A DNA stretch of 64,000 nt from Isoetes taiwanensis (GCA_021234155.1 JAJEKV010000027.1:1577109-1641108); one strand, 5' to 3'. Positions 10,570 to 23,776 are shown, counted from the first letter of the stretch. The notes: a model not told the origin generated them from the sequence alone. Numbers and translations: made by a program.

Positions 10570-11660
10570 TTGTACTTCTTTTCTCCTCATATCTGGAGCA
10601 TCTAAACTCAGATCGGAGTGTTCTTTGGTGCGTTGGAAGCTTACTCTATGATCTTCATCAATGGTGTGCATATTATAGGGGTTCTTTGGTGGCTGATTGA
10701 TATTGGGGATCTGCTCAATTTTGGCCCTCTCAAGGTGATAACTCCCTCATTTTCTTTGCAACAGCAAGGAGAACCTTGGGTGATGCACGTTAACTCTCTG
10801 ACTAGCACATTAGCACTTCAAATCAGCCAGAGTATGATAATTGCATCCCTTTCAAGTCTCTAAGAACAATAAACAAAAGTAACAAATACAAAGTTGAGCT
10901 CACTAGATACACAAATAAAGATACTTATTATATGCAGCAGACACTGAGTAGGGCATTGAGTCTTGTTTCTCAAAGAGAAAAAATATTGTTTAAAGCAACT
11001 TTTTACAGGTGTTGACAGTGCAAATTGTTTTGGAGGGGAGCTGAAAGAATTAACTAAGATCCCTTGTCCAACCCTCTTCCCCTCTATGTCAATACACTTC
11101 AAAAAGAATGGGAGTAAAAGTTTGACATTCTTATTGCTACTGTGCCTAAGCATCAACAAAAGATGGCATAATTTAGGTGTGAATTGAGGCCTAAATTAGC
11201 AAAGTATTATAGTGACCCAGGTAAAACCAATCTATTGAGGGTGCTTGATGCCTACCATATAAATCTGCAGCATCCAGTGGTTGATTTAGGCAAGCAGAAG
11301 CAAGATCTACTCAGTCATGTTTCTAATGTGTCTACTAGTTGTCATGAAGCCTCTAAGCCTTGACAAACTCCACAAATATTATAACAAATATGGTACCGCA
11401 GCACCGCACTACCAGGTTATAACCTTATATTATAAAATGCAATATGTTCTTCAAAATAAACCTCGATATTATGTCGCCTACACAAGAATGATGTTCTATG
11501 TTGCCATAGTATCATTGCACTCTTTGTATATATCTCACTAAATGCGTGTCTTTTGATACATAAAATTAAACTTTCTTTTAGAACTTGAAATTAATTTTTG
11601 AAGCAAATTTTACAAATTAGCCATTGTAGTGATAAAATCACCCGGACCCAAAAAATCAGA
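10570..11660. other. Intergenic, nothing firm
   Basis: A motif containing TCAATT..GCCCTCTCAAGGT occurs at about 10540 and about 10712, hinting at an old duplication next to the LINE fragment. Otherwise it is A+T-rich with no recognisable gene. Confidence 0.35.
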
Positions 11661-11662
11661 AA

Positions 11663-11667
<5 letters not shown>

Positions 11668-11694
<27 letters not shown>
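11668..11694. repeat. A27 homopolymer
   Basis: An uninterrupted run of 27 A. It could mark a retroposon 3' end on the plus strand, but the preceding 100 bp do not match the other 3' ends in this window. Confidence 0.8.
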
Positions 11695-11696
<2 letters not shown>

Positions 11697-11699
11697 GGT

Positions 11700-13284
11700 A
11701 AAAAAACAAGGTGCTGCGCACGGAGGGTTGCCCTCCATGGCGGGAGGGTGAAGTGGCTTGGGAACAGTTTGACAACCACAGTACCACCCTATCATTCCCT
11801 GCCTTCTTGTTACTCCAAGAGTACACATTAAAAGAAGAAGGGGCGTTTGTTGTCTCCATTGTGCGCATTAATCTGTCAAAATATTATGTGATGAGACATG
11901 CCTGTATCAATTTTCTCTTGGTCTGGCCCACATTCTATGTAGTCAAGTACATAACTACATAACCAGTAAATAACTACATAGCCAATATAAAAGAAATATC
12001 GTTTTTAAAATTTTGTCCAATATATATCCATCATATGCCCAACATTTATATATTCTTAACACTTTCCCATCATTGTTTTGCATATGTTGGCTAATATTTG
12101 TAGAACATTTTTTTTGACATTATATTTTTTACAACAAGCAATTGCCCAATATTTAATGCGTAACACTTATTAATATTTCGAGAACTATTTTTCAACATTG
12201 CGAACCAGGATTGCATAACATATATGCAAGTAACATTTGTCAATGTTTGCTAAGTATTTGCCATGATCTACCCATGCATAGCTATCATTGAAAGTAAACC
12301 CCTCCTCAATGCTAAAATTGCATTTCACAATCCTCCAAACGCATTGGACTTGCAAGCTTTTACCCATGTTTACGTATGTAGGTTTCACCAAAGGAACCAA
12401 AGGAACAACTAGAAGATGTGCCATGATATTGTAAATATGATTGTTATTGATAGGCCATAAAACTATTAAAGATGTTAGCTAATCTATTATTTTTGCCATT
12501 CAGTAACGTATAGAAATCAATATCAAAGCTAAAGCGAAAACCAAATTGTGCTGAAAGTCAATCTCAACCCATTGAATCAAAGTAACTTCGATTGACAAAG
12601 ATTGTTAAGATGCCCTTAGAATCTAGGAGAGCCTTTTAAGTTTGCATCACATCCTTTAGATTCTGCCAAGATTCTGTTCGATTTCATGGTTTCATCAAGT
12701 TTAGGCTCTATCTTCATTATTGTTTCGCAAGTCTAAAAATGTTTTTTTCTTACAATACAATAAAGATCAAGCATACGACAAGGTTCTTCGCATAGTAAGA
12801 TTGCAAAGTATCACAATACACTAGGATCATTTAAAACGCTTAGAGAACAAAATTTACGGACATTTGTACGTAGTTAGAAACACATGCGTATGGATGATAT
12901 AACCTAGACCCATTTGTATAGTACAGGTGGATCCCCTATTTCTTAACACTTCACAAAGAATATTAGAATATTAGTTTGGCCCCTGGTTCTTGGAAATTGC
13001 CCCCAAATACATTATTTACTCTACACGAAAGGAAGGTCGCGTGATGTATTTCAACAAAAAAAATCCTCTCCCAGCCTCTTATTGTGAATGAGGCCTAGGA
13101 GATGGTTAAAGGGTTGGAAATAAATTGAATGGGAACAATGAGAAATCAAGCTAGAGCAAGCCACTACAAATAGACAATGGCAAAATAAGAACATCCTTGG
13201 GGACATATGCTTTCATGAGCGGACTGGCCAAGGATCAAAAAAAGGTAAAAAGTTTTCCCCTCTAAACAAATAGTTCCAGATAGT
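11700..13284. other. A+T-rich intergenic DNA
   Basis: No open frame with family resemblance and no terminal repeats found. Short ACAT/ATATTT-rich stretches around 12000-12200 are simple in composition. Confidence 0.35.
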
Positions 13285-13377
13285 AGCCAATTATAAGACT
13301 ATATAGGCATCCATCATAAGTCGAATGTGCCAACCAATTATAAGACTATAGGCATGCATCATAAGTCGAATGTGCCA
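13285..13377. repeat. Tandem duplication, about 48 bp x 2
   Basis: CCAATTATAAGACTAT through CATAAGTCGAATGTGCCA occurs twice head to tail (13285-13332, 13333-13377). The second copy lacks three bases and has one substitution. Confidence 0.9.
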
Positions 13378-13887
13378 TATGACTAGTTCATGATAAGGAA
13401 TGCGCGACCAAGCTATTCAAACTGTAAAAGAATCTCCTATGTAATCATTTTGAAATAGACACTATCTAGCCTTTAAATTCGAACTAATAAAACGGGTCCT
13501 CTATTTAGCCCCCTTGGAAGCACTTAATGTGAGAAAATTGTGGATCTTAGCCTGCTATTTCGAAATGAAAGTCTCCTTATTGTATTTGTTGGAAATACCA
13601 TGCCCTACTTGGTCCTTTAGTAGAGTGGCCTTAGTTTGAAAAGGGAACAAATGCATGATGCATGAGGATGAATGCTCCACAAACATCCAAAGAAACTTCA
13701 GTTTGCAAATATATCAACACATAGCATAAAACAAACAGTAACCAGAGAAAAATGAAAATACTTTGCATGCTTCATGCATATCTCTCTCCAGCATTCATGA
13801 CCTGCCAGTATGATTCCGTCAACTTCTCCGGTGTGTTAAAGATCAGTAAGATCATCTAGCGTGCGAGCAGAAGTTGTGCCTGAATTA

Positions 13888-14155
13888 TAATGTTTGTTCA
13901 TTCCTTGCACAAAAGAAATGGTGCTTTTCTAGACAGATAGAAATAGACTTCTAGCCATCACCTGTTTGTGAAAGAAGAAAGAAGACTCTAAAATAGAGAG
14001 CCTGAGCTCCAATATGCTCATCCAGAGGCCATTAAGCAGCGGGAACCTGTTCTTGCAGAACCTTCACCAGTACCATGCCCCGAAATTGTCATGTTTGTTC
14101 ATTCCTTGCACAAACGAAATAGCCATTTTGAGACAGATAGAAATGGTGCATTACA
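13888..14155. repeat. Dispersed pair, about 65 bp, spaced 200 bp
   Basis: ATGTTTGTTCATTCCTTGCA and the following AGACAGATAGAAAT segment occur at about 13889-13950 and again at about 14090-14150 in the same orientation. Nothing coding is seen between them. Confidence 0.7.
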
Positions 14156-14159
14156 TCAA

Positions 14160-15585
14160 ATAGCATTTACTGAGGATGGCAACTTAGCATCACAAATAAA
14201 TAGCATCCCGGTTTCATTCAACAGAAAGCTGGATACTTCTATGCCAGAAGATGTTGTCACCGGGTTCATTTAAAATCACAGAAGAAATGAGCACATATAG
14301 TATATTTTGATTTGCCAATGTTCAAAATTCCAGAACATAAATCATATACTTTATATTCCTAATTATAACACTTGCAAAAGCAATATGGACTCAAATCACC
14401 TACTTCAGATTGTAATTTTTGTAAGGCTTGCCTTCACCCAAAGTAAAGAATCTGCACATGTGACAAAGAGAGTGAAATTGCATGGCGTGTTTTAATAAAT
14501 GCAGTCAATGGTAAAGATAGTAGCAAAATAATTTCATATGAAACTAGACCAAGCCTATAATTCAAACGTGAGGACGATAGCAATGCACGCAACACACACA
14601 TTAGAATTCTTAACTACTGGATGAGATTAACTAGAAAGAGCAGTGCATTGCATGGCAATGCAACATAACATTGCCAGCATGACGAACAAATAGAGAGCAT
14701 CATTGTTTGAGGGTGTATTACTGCAAACATATTTTGTACAGAAACGTAGAAGAGCCTGGCCAAAATGCATGCAATTACTTAACAGTCCCATACTTCTAGA
14801 TAAACTTAGCTTTATGTCAATATAAAGAGTTCAGAGGAAAGGTTGGACCTGACAAAAATTCTAGCTTTTGTATTGTAAGAATGACATAAAATGCTGGTAC
14901 CTCATGTTCATGCTAAAATTACATGCAAAGAATTTAAGAGGAATTGAAATGCTGGGTGTCAAAAAAATATCACTATCATGAACAGATACATACCACACTA
15001 TGCTCCATAACCTCTAGCAGAACTTTGATACATAGACCCTTGGTTGTGCAAGCTTCTATGACTAGTGTAAAATTTGAGATGAAATGCACTGAATCTCCTG
15101 GAGTAGTTGAATGCCGGATCAATGCCAAAACGTAGCCCGAAAAGAGATTGGATGCAAAAATCGACCAAGTCCAGCATAGGCAGTATTCAACAGGTGATTC
15201 TGCGCGATATTCATCGGCCAGCAATGCCAGACAATCCGGCAAAGAAAAAAACTTCTAAATGTTGTGGCATTATCAGATAACAACACTTTCTATTGGATAA
15301 CTTCAAGGGAAGTGAACAAACCCGAAGGGTATGTTGATAAGGGGCAGTGTAAAAAAAACCAGCCAATTCAGGCCATGCATATGTGACAGCTTGTTCAGGA
15401 TCCCCGGTCTATTAACTCTTAAAGAATGGCTTATCAGAAAAGGACCTGTGCAGAGGAGGAGCAAATGAGCAGAGTGAAAATAGCAAACAAAAATTTTCAG
15501 AAGGAAATGCCTATGCAAACCTGACTTCATGGAATATTATAGTGGATGTAGTAAAAGAAGCATATCTCATATTCCAGCTCAAAGA
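14160..15585. other. Intergenic, no gene recognised
   Basis: The minus frame at 14976-15242 (88 residues) is open but shows no family pattern. No repeats of note. Confidence 0.3.
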
Positions 15586-15589
15586 AGCA

Positions 15590-15745
15590 TATCTCATAGA
15601 CATAACCTATGGTAGATCCCCGTTTCCAAAACTCCTTAGAATGAATGAAATGGTACCAGTATTTGGAGACGAGAGAAAATCGAGCCACATCTCCGACGTC
15701 GCCCAATCTTCATAGCACTTTCTCAGCAACCTCCTCCGGCAGCAT
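15590..15745 (-). pseudogene. F-box domain fragment with internal stop
   Basis: Minus-strand frame from 15745: MLPEEVAEKVL, stop, RLGDVGDVARFSLVSKYWYHF, HSKEFWKR. This matches the F-box consensus (LPxEVxxxILxRL, then a variable linker, FxxVSKxWxxxxxSxxFW) of SCF ubiquitin-ligase substrate receptors. The single TGA at 15710-15712 falls between the conserved Leu and Arg-Leu and is one transition from CGA. The region upstream reads in another frame and no substrate-binding repeats follow, so only the F-box exon remains. An unrecognised intact gene with an unusual splice is unlikely. Confidence 0.6.
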
Positions 15746-16092
15746 GCTGAAGGTTGCTTCCACTTTGCAACACCGTCGAGCTCATCAGTCTCAAACAAAG
15801 CAAATCATGAAAGGCAGAGTAAATAACTGCCATGCTCTTGGAAGCCGGAGGAAAATGCTTGGAAGAAGAAGAAGGGTCGCGCTGCGCCATAGCCACGCCT
15901 GCGAAGGAACGGGGCTGGATGACCGAGAGTTTACAGGCAGCCGCCAGTTTGGAGCAGTCACCAGCATATGCTAGGCATATGCCGGCATATACCTGGATAT
16001 GCCCACAAACCCACATAAACGAGGGTTTGCCCCCCTAGGGGCAACCCAAAAATTATTGGAATTTAATATTGTTAAAATAAATTCGCATCCAG

Positions 16093-16221
16093 TTAACTTT
16101 TGATAAGGGAATTTCTGTTTGATAAGAGAATTTATGGCGTCTATTTCAGAACGATTCTTTATTAACTTTTGATAAGGGAATTTCTGTTTGATAAGGGAAT
16201 TTATGGCGTCTATTTCAGAAC
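16093..16221. repeat. Tandem duplication, 69-bp period
   Basis: TTAACTTTTGATAAGGGAAT through GGCGTCTATTTCAGAAC occurs at 16093-16152 and 16162-16221, nearly identical. Each unit itself holds two GATAAG(G/A)GAATTT motifs. Confidence 0.9.
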
Positions 16222-16466
16222 ATCATATTTATTCATTCCTTATGGGTTTTTTTTTTCATCTTTGATTTTTGACCATTAGTCTCTGGAATATTCTGTGTTC
16301 TATGCCAAATCAAAGGCCATTAAATTTTTCGTCAACAATTCGCCTGCCACTTTAATGGTCCAAATGCTACACATGGTTAGAAGCCAAAAAACAAAAGGGC
16401 GAAGGCAACCTCTGTTCAACCAGACTGCTGGCGTGCCTTTAAGCCCACTTTCTCCTCGCATCCATT

Positions 16467-16668
16467 GCAGATGCTAACGCTCATATCAAACCACTATGAG
16501 TCGCCGGAATCAATCTTCTGCTCTACTTGCATGTAAAAGCCAAGGCCATAAGATTCCCCCCAGCCTGCTCCGGTAATGCAGATGCTAACGCTCAAACCAA
16601 ACCACTATGAATCGCCGAAATCAATCTCCTGCTCTACCTGCATGTAAAAGCCAAGGCCATAAGATTCG
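16467..16668. repeat. Tandem duplication, 111-bp period
   Basis: GCAGATGCTAACGCTCA through AAAAGCCAAGGCCATAAGATT occurs at 16467-16555 and 16578-16667 with a handful of substitutions. Together with the 69-bp duplication just upstream it shows repeated local slippage or unequal exchange. Confidence 0.9.
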
Positions 16669-16679
16669 CCCAATCCGTG

Positions 16680-17600
16680 CTCCAAACGGCCACCTTTACT
16701 TCCCCGTTTCCTTCAATTCCATGAATTCCCTCTACACAAGGAAGCAGGTTATGATTTAGCTGCAATCATCTAGGCAGGCCATGGATTTGTTTGATCCCCT
16801 TGATAAAAAGAGCTCAACATCCCCCTCCTCCTGTCGATTTGATTCTTCTTAAAAAAAAAATTCATAAGATCCGTGAAACCAATCACACCGCTCTTTTACA
16901 AAGCAGGCGATGGCCTCCAAGCTTGCCATCCATGGCCGGGGCTGCTCAAAAAAGAAAGCAACATGCTTTCTTATCCTTCTATTCTCAAACCATGGATAAA
17001 AACAACAAGAAAAACACATGCCTTAGCCGTTTCTAGCAATGCTACCTTCATCTCGGCCAACAAGCAGCTCAAATCAGCTAAAAAATATGCTTTGTATACG
17101 ATTTTCCATACCATACCCAGGCGAAATCTAGGCCAAACCATGCATGAGATACGATCCACAAATACCAAACAAAATAATTGGAAGCTTATAACTTGGCTTT
17201 TAGTTAAAAAAGTCTACTTAAAAAATAAATATCAGTTTTAACCAAAAATACCAACTAAACTTGTCTTCGTACTGTCTTGAGTTAAGTTAGCAAAATTAAC
17301 GAACTTATAAAAAGAAATAGCACTAAAAGTTAGTGATAAAGGCTAGTGTATGTTTTTGGCCAATTTAACCAAACATAACTAAGTTATTTCTAACCAAGAT
17401 ATTTAACTAGACATGCGCGAATGGATTTCACATCAATTCCTCAACTTTCATGTACAGACAATCATCCTATTAAAGTGATGGTAAGAGCTAACTAAATCAT
17501 GGGTGCAAAAGTACCCTTAGACCAAAGTCTGAACGCCATAGCCGAAGTGCAACATTCTTCATGACAAGCCAAAACACCTTATAAAATGCTAAATACAATA
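16680..17600. other. A+T-rich intergenic DNA
   Basis: The 122-residue plus frame at 16873-17241 is Lys/Asn/Thr-rich and shows no family pattern; I treat it as chance. Nothing else recognised. Confidence 0.3.
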
Positions 17601-17603
17601 CTA

Positions 17604-18042
17604 TTTTAATTAGGGAAAATTCCAAATATACCCCTCAAGTTTGTGAAAATTCCAAAAATACCCTCCAAATGAAGAGCATTTTTGGAAAAAAGATAATAGA
17701 GTTTTTGTTGCTCCTCAAACGCAAAAGTTGTCTTCACAAACATTATAGATCAGGATTAGATCTTCCGAACAACATCAAATTCATCGAAATTGGAGTTGAA
17801 ATTCATGAGTTATGCTCATTTACATCATTTTTTACAGCACTTTCTTAAAACACTATAACTTGACGATTCCAACTCCGTTTTTGATGATTCTACTGTTATT
17901 GGATAGCTCTCATTCACATCTACAAGATTCATGAAGGACACTTTTTCAGTTGATTAATCCCAAGAAAGTTATTGCCAGTTGAGCTAAATACCCTAATATT
18001 TGTAAACTTGAGGGGTATATTTGGAATTTTCCCTTTTAATTA
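17604..18042. mobile_element. Mutator-type MITE with perfect 9-bp target duplication
   Basis: The element is 17613-18033 (421 bp). Its first 30 bases (GGGAAAATTCCAAATATACC, continuing to 17642) are repeated perfectly, inverted, at 18004-18033. The 9-mer TTTTAATTA lies immediately outside both ends (17604-17612 and 18034-18042). A 9-bp duplication is diagnostic of Mutator-like elements. A second imperfect copy of the terminus (GAAAATTCCAAAAATACCCT) starts just inside the left end at 17645. There is no coding capacity, so a transposase must act in trans. Perfect ends and flanks indicate a fairly recent insertion. Confidence 0.93.
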
Positions 18043-18666
18043 ACAGTCTTACTTCTGGATGAAGAAATTGAGTATAACTCTCCCTGCATAAAGCATACTT
18101 TTTTTGTGATGTGGATGATCAGCTGTTGTACCCTGTAATACTAAATATTACAGCAAGTGGTGATTTCGTAATTTACACCTTATGAATATAGGTCTACGTA
18201 AAGGGCAAGAAAATGTATCTATTAGTACTTTTTTGTATAAAGAATAAGAAATAGGACAAGCAACAAAACTCAGTTGATTCCTGACGTTGTGCAATGCATC
18301 TTCTGCATAACAGGGATCGGATTCGAGCTATGGACCACTTTCAGGAGCAAGTACAAAGAAACGAAAAGAATTGGGAATTAGCCATTGCCTGACTGCTTGG
18401 CCTTTGTTTAAAGCTGTAGGAATTCGTGTAGACAAACATAACACCTCTTTCAAAAGGTTCCCATCATTAACTTTTGGTGGTGGTAGATTTCAAACAAACA
18501 TCACTAGTCATGACACATAGCTGTGAGTTGACTAATGTATTTGTGTGAATATGGACTTGTGTACCTGCATCCAGACAGAATATCCATGAGAATGGATTAT
18601 GGTGCAGTTATGTATGCCTGATTCCATGCATTACTAGCAACTGCTAACGACCATCCATGCAGTTTC

Positions 18667-21600
18667 TTACTTGGTGTTGCTAGCTCTTTTCTTATATGGG
18701 GGCTGATCACCAGTCCTGTACCCTCCAACATTCTTTGATGAGACCTCAGGAAGCACTCGGTGACCCTTACTTCCCTTCAAAATCTTTGTTGTTTTCATAG
18801 TATGGGCCTGTCAGAATATTTAATCAGCAAGACATTTCCAGAACATTCATGATATAAGCATGACGATATTACAACAATGAACATTTCCCTAAATCATGAT
18901 TGCATGGCACAAACATCATTGTAGTACTTGCTATCACCACATGGGTTAGAGTTTGATAAAGAAACACGATCATCATACTGATGTACTTAAATACCTTGGT
19001 TGTATACGAATTTGCAGGATATTGAAACGAAGATTGCTCTGACAACAGTTTTTGTTTTGCAGGAGAAACAGAGAAGACATGCCCACTCTTATGATGCGGA
19101 TACACAGAAGAGGCATCTGAAGTCACTTCAATATCCATGTGCATCTTTGTTGTCTCCATTGTCCTGTGGAGAGCCACCGTTGAACCACAAGATAGCAATG
19201 TTGCAGGAGTTCGTGTGTCTCCAAGGGATAAAGGTGAAGATGTTCTTGTATCTTTGCCATCCTGCCAGCCAATAAATGCTTACTGTCTTGCTTGCTACGG
19301 TAAGAGCTGACATTTTACTACAGATGACCTGTTTACATAAAAAGCACTTAAATAGGAAAGATAGAGTTGGACAAAGACCTCCTTGATTCTATTGCTGGCA
19401 CTGATCGTTGGTAGTTGCACGCTGCTACAAATAGACTGTGGAGTGCTTGCAGTACTTGGATTTCGAAATGTTCCAATCTTTTCTGTGATGTGTGTCTTTC
19501 CATCCTCCTCTTTACTCTTATTTAAGCCTGCCAACTCAGGCATAATCATCCTGCAGAAGCCACACATTTAAGTTTTAGAATATAATACTATCATCTTTTA
19601 CTTATATGTAAGAGCTAAACATAAACTAAGTGAAAACTAAAAGTTTATATGAGACACAGGCCTTGGCGATGGACGAAGGCTGGTACATCGGCTTGCATTT
19701 GCAAAGGCTTGCTGCAATTTTTCTCTTTCTCGGAGGTCTTTGAAGTATGGATGCCGAAGTGCCTGACGAGCAGATATTCTGTGCAAGTAAAATAGCATTG
19801 ACCCTGTCAATTTAACCATCTGACAATAAAGTTCTCAATGTGACATGGAATAAGCAATACCGGTCATCAGGATTGTAAGCTAGCAATTTGTTGAGAAGTT
19901 CTACGCATGCAGGTGGCGCATGAGGTATCAATCTCGCTATTCCAGTGCCATCCTGCTGAGGAAATTTGAAATCTGCATGCTGCGATCTCCTGTTTCATAA
20001 ACGTATGCAATTCAATTTCATTATCATTTATCCATTTCCCAAAGCCAATGTTGCTACCGGTAATACAACCAATCAGAGGAAACTATGTTATTAACAAGTT
20101 AGATATTTCCTCAATACTAAGAATGTCGGAGACTTGGATACACCTTTAGATACAAGATAGCAGTTAACATACTTAAATACGATCGATCTAAAGTTCAAAA
20201 AGACTTTTAAGGCACTATGAATTCTTTCGTACAACCCAAGCTAACCTCTTCATTCGGTCAAAAAGCTGTTGGGGTGGTGTTCCCAAAACTTTGTGAATTT
20301 TTTGAATTTGATCCAACTCATTTGTACCTGAGAAAAGGCTCGAATATAATCAATTTCGCACCCAAAAGGAGGGGCCAGCTTTATCCCACTATTGCGCATT
20401 TCTATTTAGTATATTTTCCCTAATTTATATTAGTGCCCCTTTCTTTTGTTTTTTTCCCTTTTGGTCTACAATAAGTTGTATCAATAATGGTGCATGTATA
20501 ATCATCCACTCTTCTTTTGGCAGAAAACACCTGCATTTACCTGGGAATAGTGGGAACAAACTAATAACTTCAAAGAATACACAACCAACACCCCACATGT
20601 CCATCTTGTAGCTGTAGTAACCATCTGTGAGCAAGCATTCGGGTGCACGATACCTGGCCCATCACATGACCATAACAGTTAGATACAAACATCATGTTTT
20701 CGTTAAATGATGGTCGCATACCATCGGGTTGAGATATATTCTGTATACGGCTGTTTTGAGTGCACTCCCCGGCAGCTTCCAAAATCTGCAAGCTGAGAGA
20801 TTAAAGTACAGGATCATTAGACATTCTACATAAACACCAGAAAAGCAGGCACCACCTTTAGTGATTCATCCATAATAAGAATGTTTTCTGGCTTAATATC
20901 TCGATGAAAGATACCATTCCTGTGCATATGGTCCATTGCTGCAAAGACCCGAAGATTATTAATGCTGGTTCCTCATGCTAGATGAGTACAAATAATCATT
21001 CTAGATGAATATAGATAATCATTTTTAATTATCATTATGATATTTCACAACAAAACATTATGAGAGTTCTCACAAAATATTGCAAAGAATTGAAACGATT
21101 TCCTAAAAGAATGTGGATCAACAATAGAGACTTCAAATACTGTTTTAACCCATCTTTATTCCAAGGATGGTTGGCAGAAAGCGTTGTGGCATATACGAAT
21201 CATAAAGATCAATGTGGACATAAAATCTTTGGATGCAGGTGATGTGTATGAGAAATAGTCTCCAGGAAGGACAGAGGCACCACATGCACTGTGGAAGAAA
21301 ATCAATGAAATGGAAAAGAATTTTGAAATGGAATCTATCAATTTGGATCATGGTGCCAACATTTATTATTGAGAAGACTTCAATAACTAGTTGCATTACC
21401 TACAAATCCCATGGCTCATTTATATCATGAAGATTAAGAAAGGTGCATGAAGATAATTAATGGCCACATCAACATTGGTGAATAAATTCTGAGATGCAAA
21501 TGAATTGGGAAATATGAACAAGTAGACGGCACTTAGTGTTTTTTGGTGTTACGTTTTACTGGTTGAGAATATTTTGAGACAGATGTCGATGAATGGTGTT

Positions 21601-22818
21601 GCACACCACAATAAAACACATTTTAACTTAAGCTGCAGATCTATGAAGATGGTGCAAAGATTACGCTTCTTTTCTCACCTTTCAGCAACTGGTACATGTA
21701 GCATTTTATACGGTCTTCTGCAACATAGGTCCTCCTTCCTCTGATAAGTTCGTAGATGTTCATATCCATCAGCTCAAACACTAAAGCCAGCCTTCCTGAT
21801 GGTGGATCGCTGACCACAAAAGAACAGCAGGTTATCCAAAGTTATCATACATATTTAAGAGCATCATGTGATGTATTGGTTGCTCGGAATAGAGTTAAAA
21901 CTAAACCACGATGCAAATTTAGACAAAATACAAGAATGCTTACAACATAGCTTCAAGCAGCTTGATAATATTTGGATGTGGAGACAGTCTTTGCAATGCT
22001 TGAATCTCTCGCAAATTCGTTACCTGAAACCAGACAGTGGAAACTGTCAAGTTGGCAAACAATATTTTCAGATCATGTCACTGGATGAAGATGCAACTGA
22101 AATAGGTCCATCCTTGGTTTCTCACAGTGACGCTTGCAATATATTCAACTGATTGAAACCTTAGAAGCTTCCATGCAGCATTTATTACTTGCCTTTATAT
22201 TCTGCCGACATGATCGACAGGGTAATCAAACCCTGAAAAGAGCACCGATTCCAACACTCTTCCTAAAGTGCTTAGACAAATAAATGATTGAGCTTGTTAT
22301 CCAAGATATAAATATCTGGATACATTAGCAGTTGACTTAATGATGTAGATATATAACCAAAGGTATACTGTTTAAACATTAGTAATATTTTGTCTATTCT
22401 TTTGTAGCTTTGCTGCTGTGCGCTTACAGATTGCCTTGGGTTTACCAGTCCTGCTAGTTCCAAGACACAATTGCCTTATCCATAGAATGAACTTAATAAT
22501 TACCTGATCAAGGTTGTCGAATGTGTTTTTCATGCATTTAATTGCAACGTATTTGCTTGTCTTGATGCATTGTGCTTTTAACACCTCTGAAAATGTGCCT
22601 TCGCCCTTCTTTGCTATCATGCGATATGCTGGATATGAAGGTGTTAAACGGAAGAATGTGAAATCGTAAGCATCATAGAATGGGAAAATTGTAAGCATCA
22701 TTTATGGAGATTGTGATAACTGAAATTAGTACATAAATGTTGAAAAAATAAGGTTGCCCAATACAGATGAAACAAGAAATCCTCACTAACCTCCATTGGC
22801 AGACCCAAAGCACATCAT
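18667..22818 (-). CDS. LF4: MOK/LF4-type Ser/Thr protein kinase (RCK family), 13 exons
   Basis: CMGC kinase of the RCK/MOK branch. In Chlamydomonas the LF4 member acts in the flagellum and limits its length, so in a plant it should serve the flagella of motile sperm. Exons, all with GT-AG introns and consistent phase: 22818-22791, 22628-22504, 22023-21944, 21809-21679, 20938-20856, 20792-20722, 20653-20541, 20327-20246, 19989-19861, 19778-19656, 19550-19379, 19261-18995, 18807-18667, giving 514 residues. Visible motifs are the glycine loop GEGTFSEV (18-25), VAIK (Lys40), Glu57 of REIQAL, HRDIKPEN (133-140), DFG (152-154), activation-loop TEY (166-168), APE (176-178), and the MOK-like stretch ECLLTDGYYSYKMDMW. 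The Ser/Lys-rich tail (about 190 residues) is less conserved, and the exon 10 donor and tail joins are the least certain. All catalytic residues are present. Confidence 0.92.
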
Positions 22819-23775
22819 CCTGACATTAATAAAATTGCCCTAGGGAGGCATTGTCGAGTAATGTGCCCTCCCATAACTGATTTGCGAGGACCATGCAACA
22901 AATCCTCGACTTAACAGAAGAACCCATGTGGAGGTACTGGAACTGTGATCTATCCCATAACACACCAACCAATTTTGCACTACTTTGAGAGATCAGAAGC
23001 AGGGGCTTGAAAACGAGGGCATGAATGAGGGCAGAAATACAACCGGAGTTGATAAAGAGGGCATTGATGCAAGGGTTCAGGCTTTCATGGGCGCTAGATG
23101 GGCACATGGTTTTAACGAAGCGACAGATTCGGGGATTTAGTTCGCATGGCGGAGGTAATGGCTATGGTGGCTTCTCACAACTACGACGTTTACAATGGGG
23201 ATTGGGGATGAGTAGTTTCTAGGTGGTATCCACGTCACTATTCCAAGTCACGCCTTAGGGCGGTTTCCCATGGGCATAAAACCTCTAGGTTTTCTCGAGG
23301 TCATAAAAAAACATCTGGCTTTGCGTGATCTTAAGGAATTCAGGTTTGGGACCTGAAATTCAAGACTTGCGTTGCCATTTCTCGAAGCCTAGGTCCACAC
23401 CTAGGTTTGTCTTCTTCTGCGACAAATTTTGTACTCTTGTATCCAGATGCTTAATCTTTGCCGATCACTTTTGTTCCAAACATCCAAGAAATCAAAATCA
23501 GGTTTAAGTGCTCATTGGAACGATGCGCGTTTGGTGTCCAGGTTGACCTTGCTTTGGGGCTCAAAAATCTCTGGAATTACGACCCATGGAAAGCCACCCT
23601 TACACATCAGGAAAACAAGATGGACAAGTTGCCCTCGTAAATCGCGCACTTTGTTGGCTCCGCGGTTTTAACCGAGGCACCAATGTGATTTGCTCGAGCG
23701 AATCTTCAGATTCTTGGAAGCAAACCACGCGATTCAATCGAGACAATCACAATAATTCACCCGAGCTAATCACAG
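22819..23775. other. Upstream flank of the kinase gene
   Basis: This holds the presumed 5' untranslated region and promoter of the minus-strand kinase. I see no convincing TATA box or conserved element. The minus frame at 22826-23107 and short plus frames around 23025-23879 have no recognisable relatives. Confidence 0.35.
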
Positions 23776-23776
23776 T

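Noticed and set aside
19637-19819. Early stop of the LF4 kinase (frame ending ..SHINF) as the true C-terminus
   Set aside because: Three further exons with good splice sites join in phase and include a Leu-Pro-Thr motif like that near the end of MOK proteins; the short form could still be an alternative transcript.
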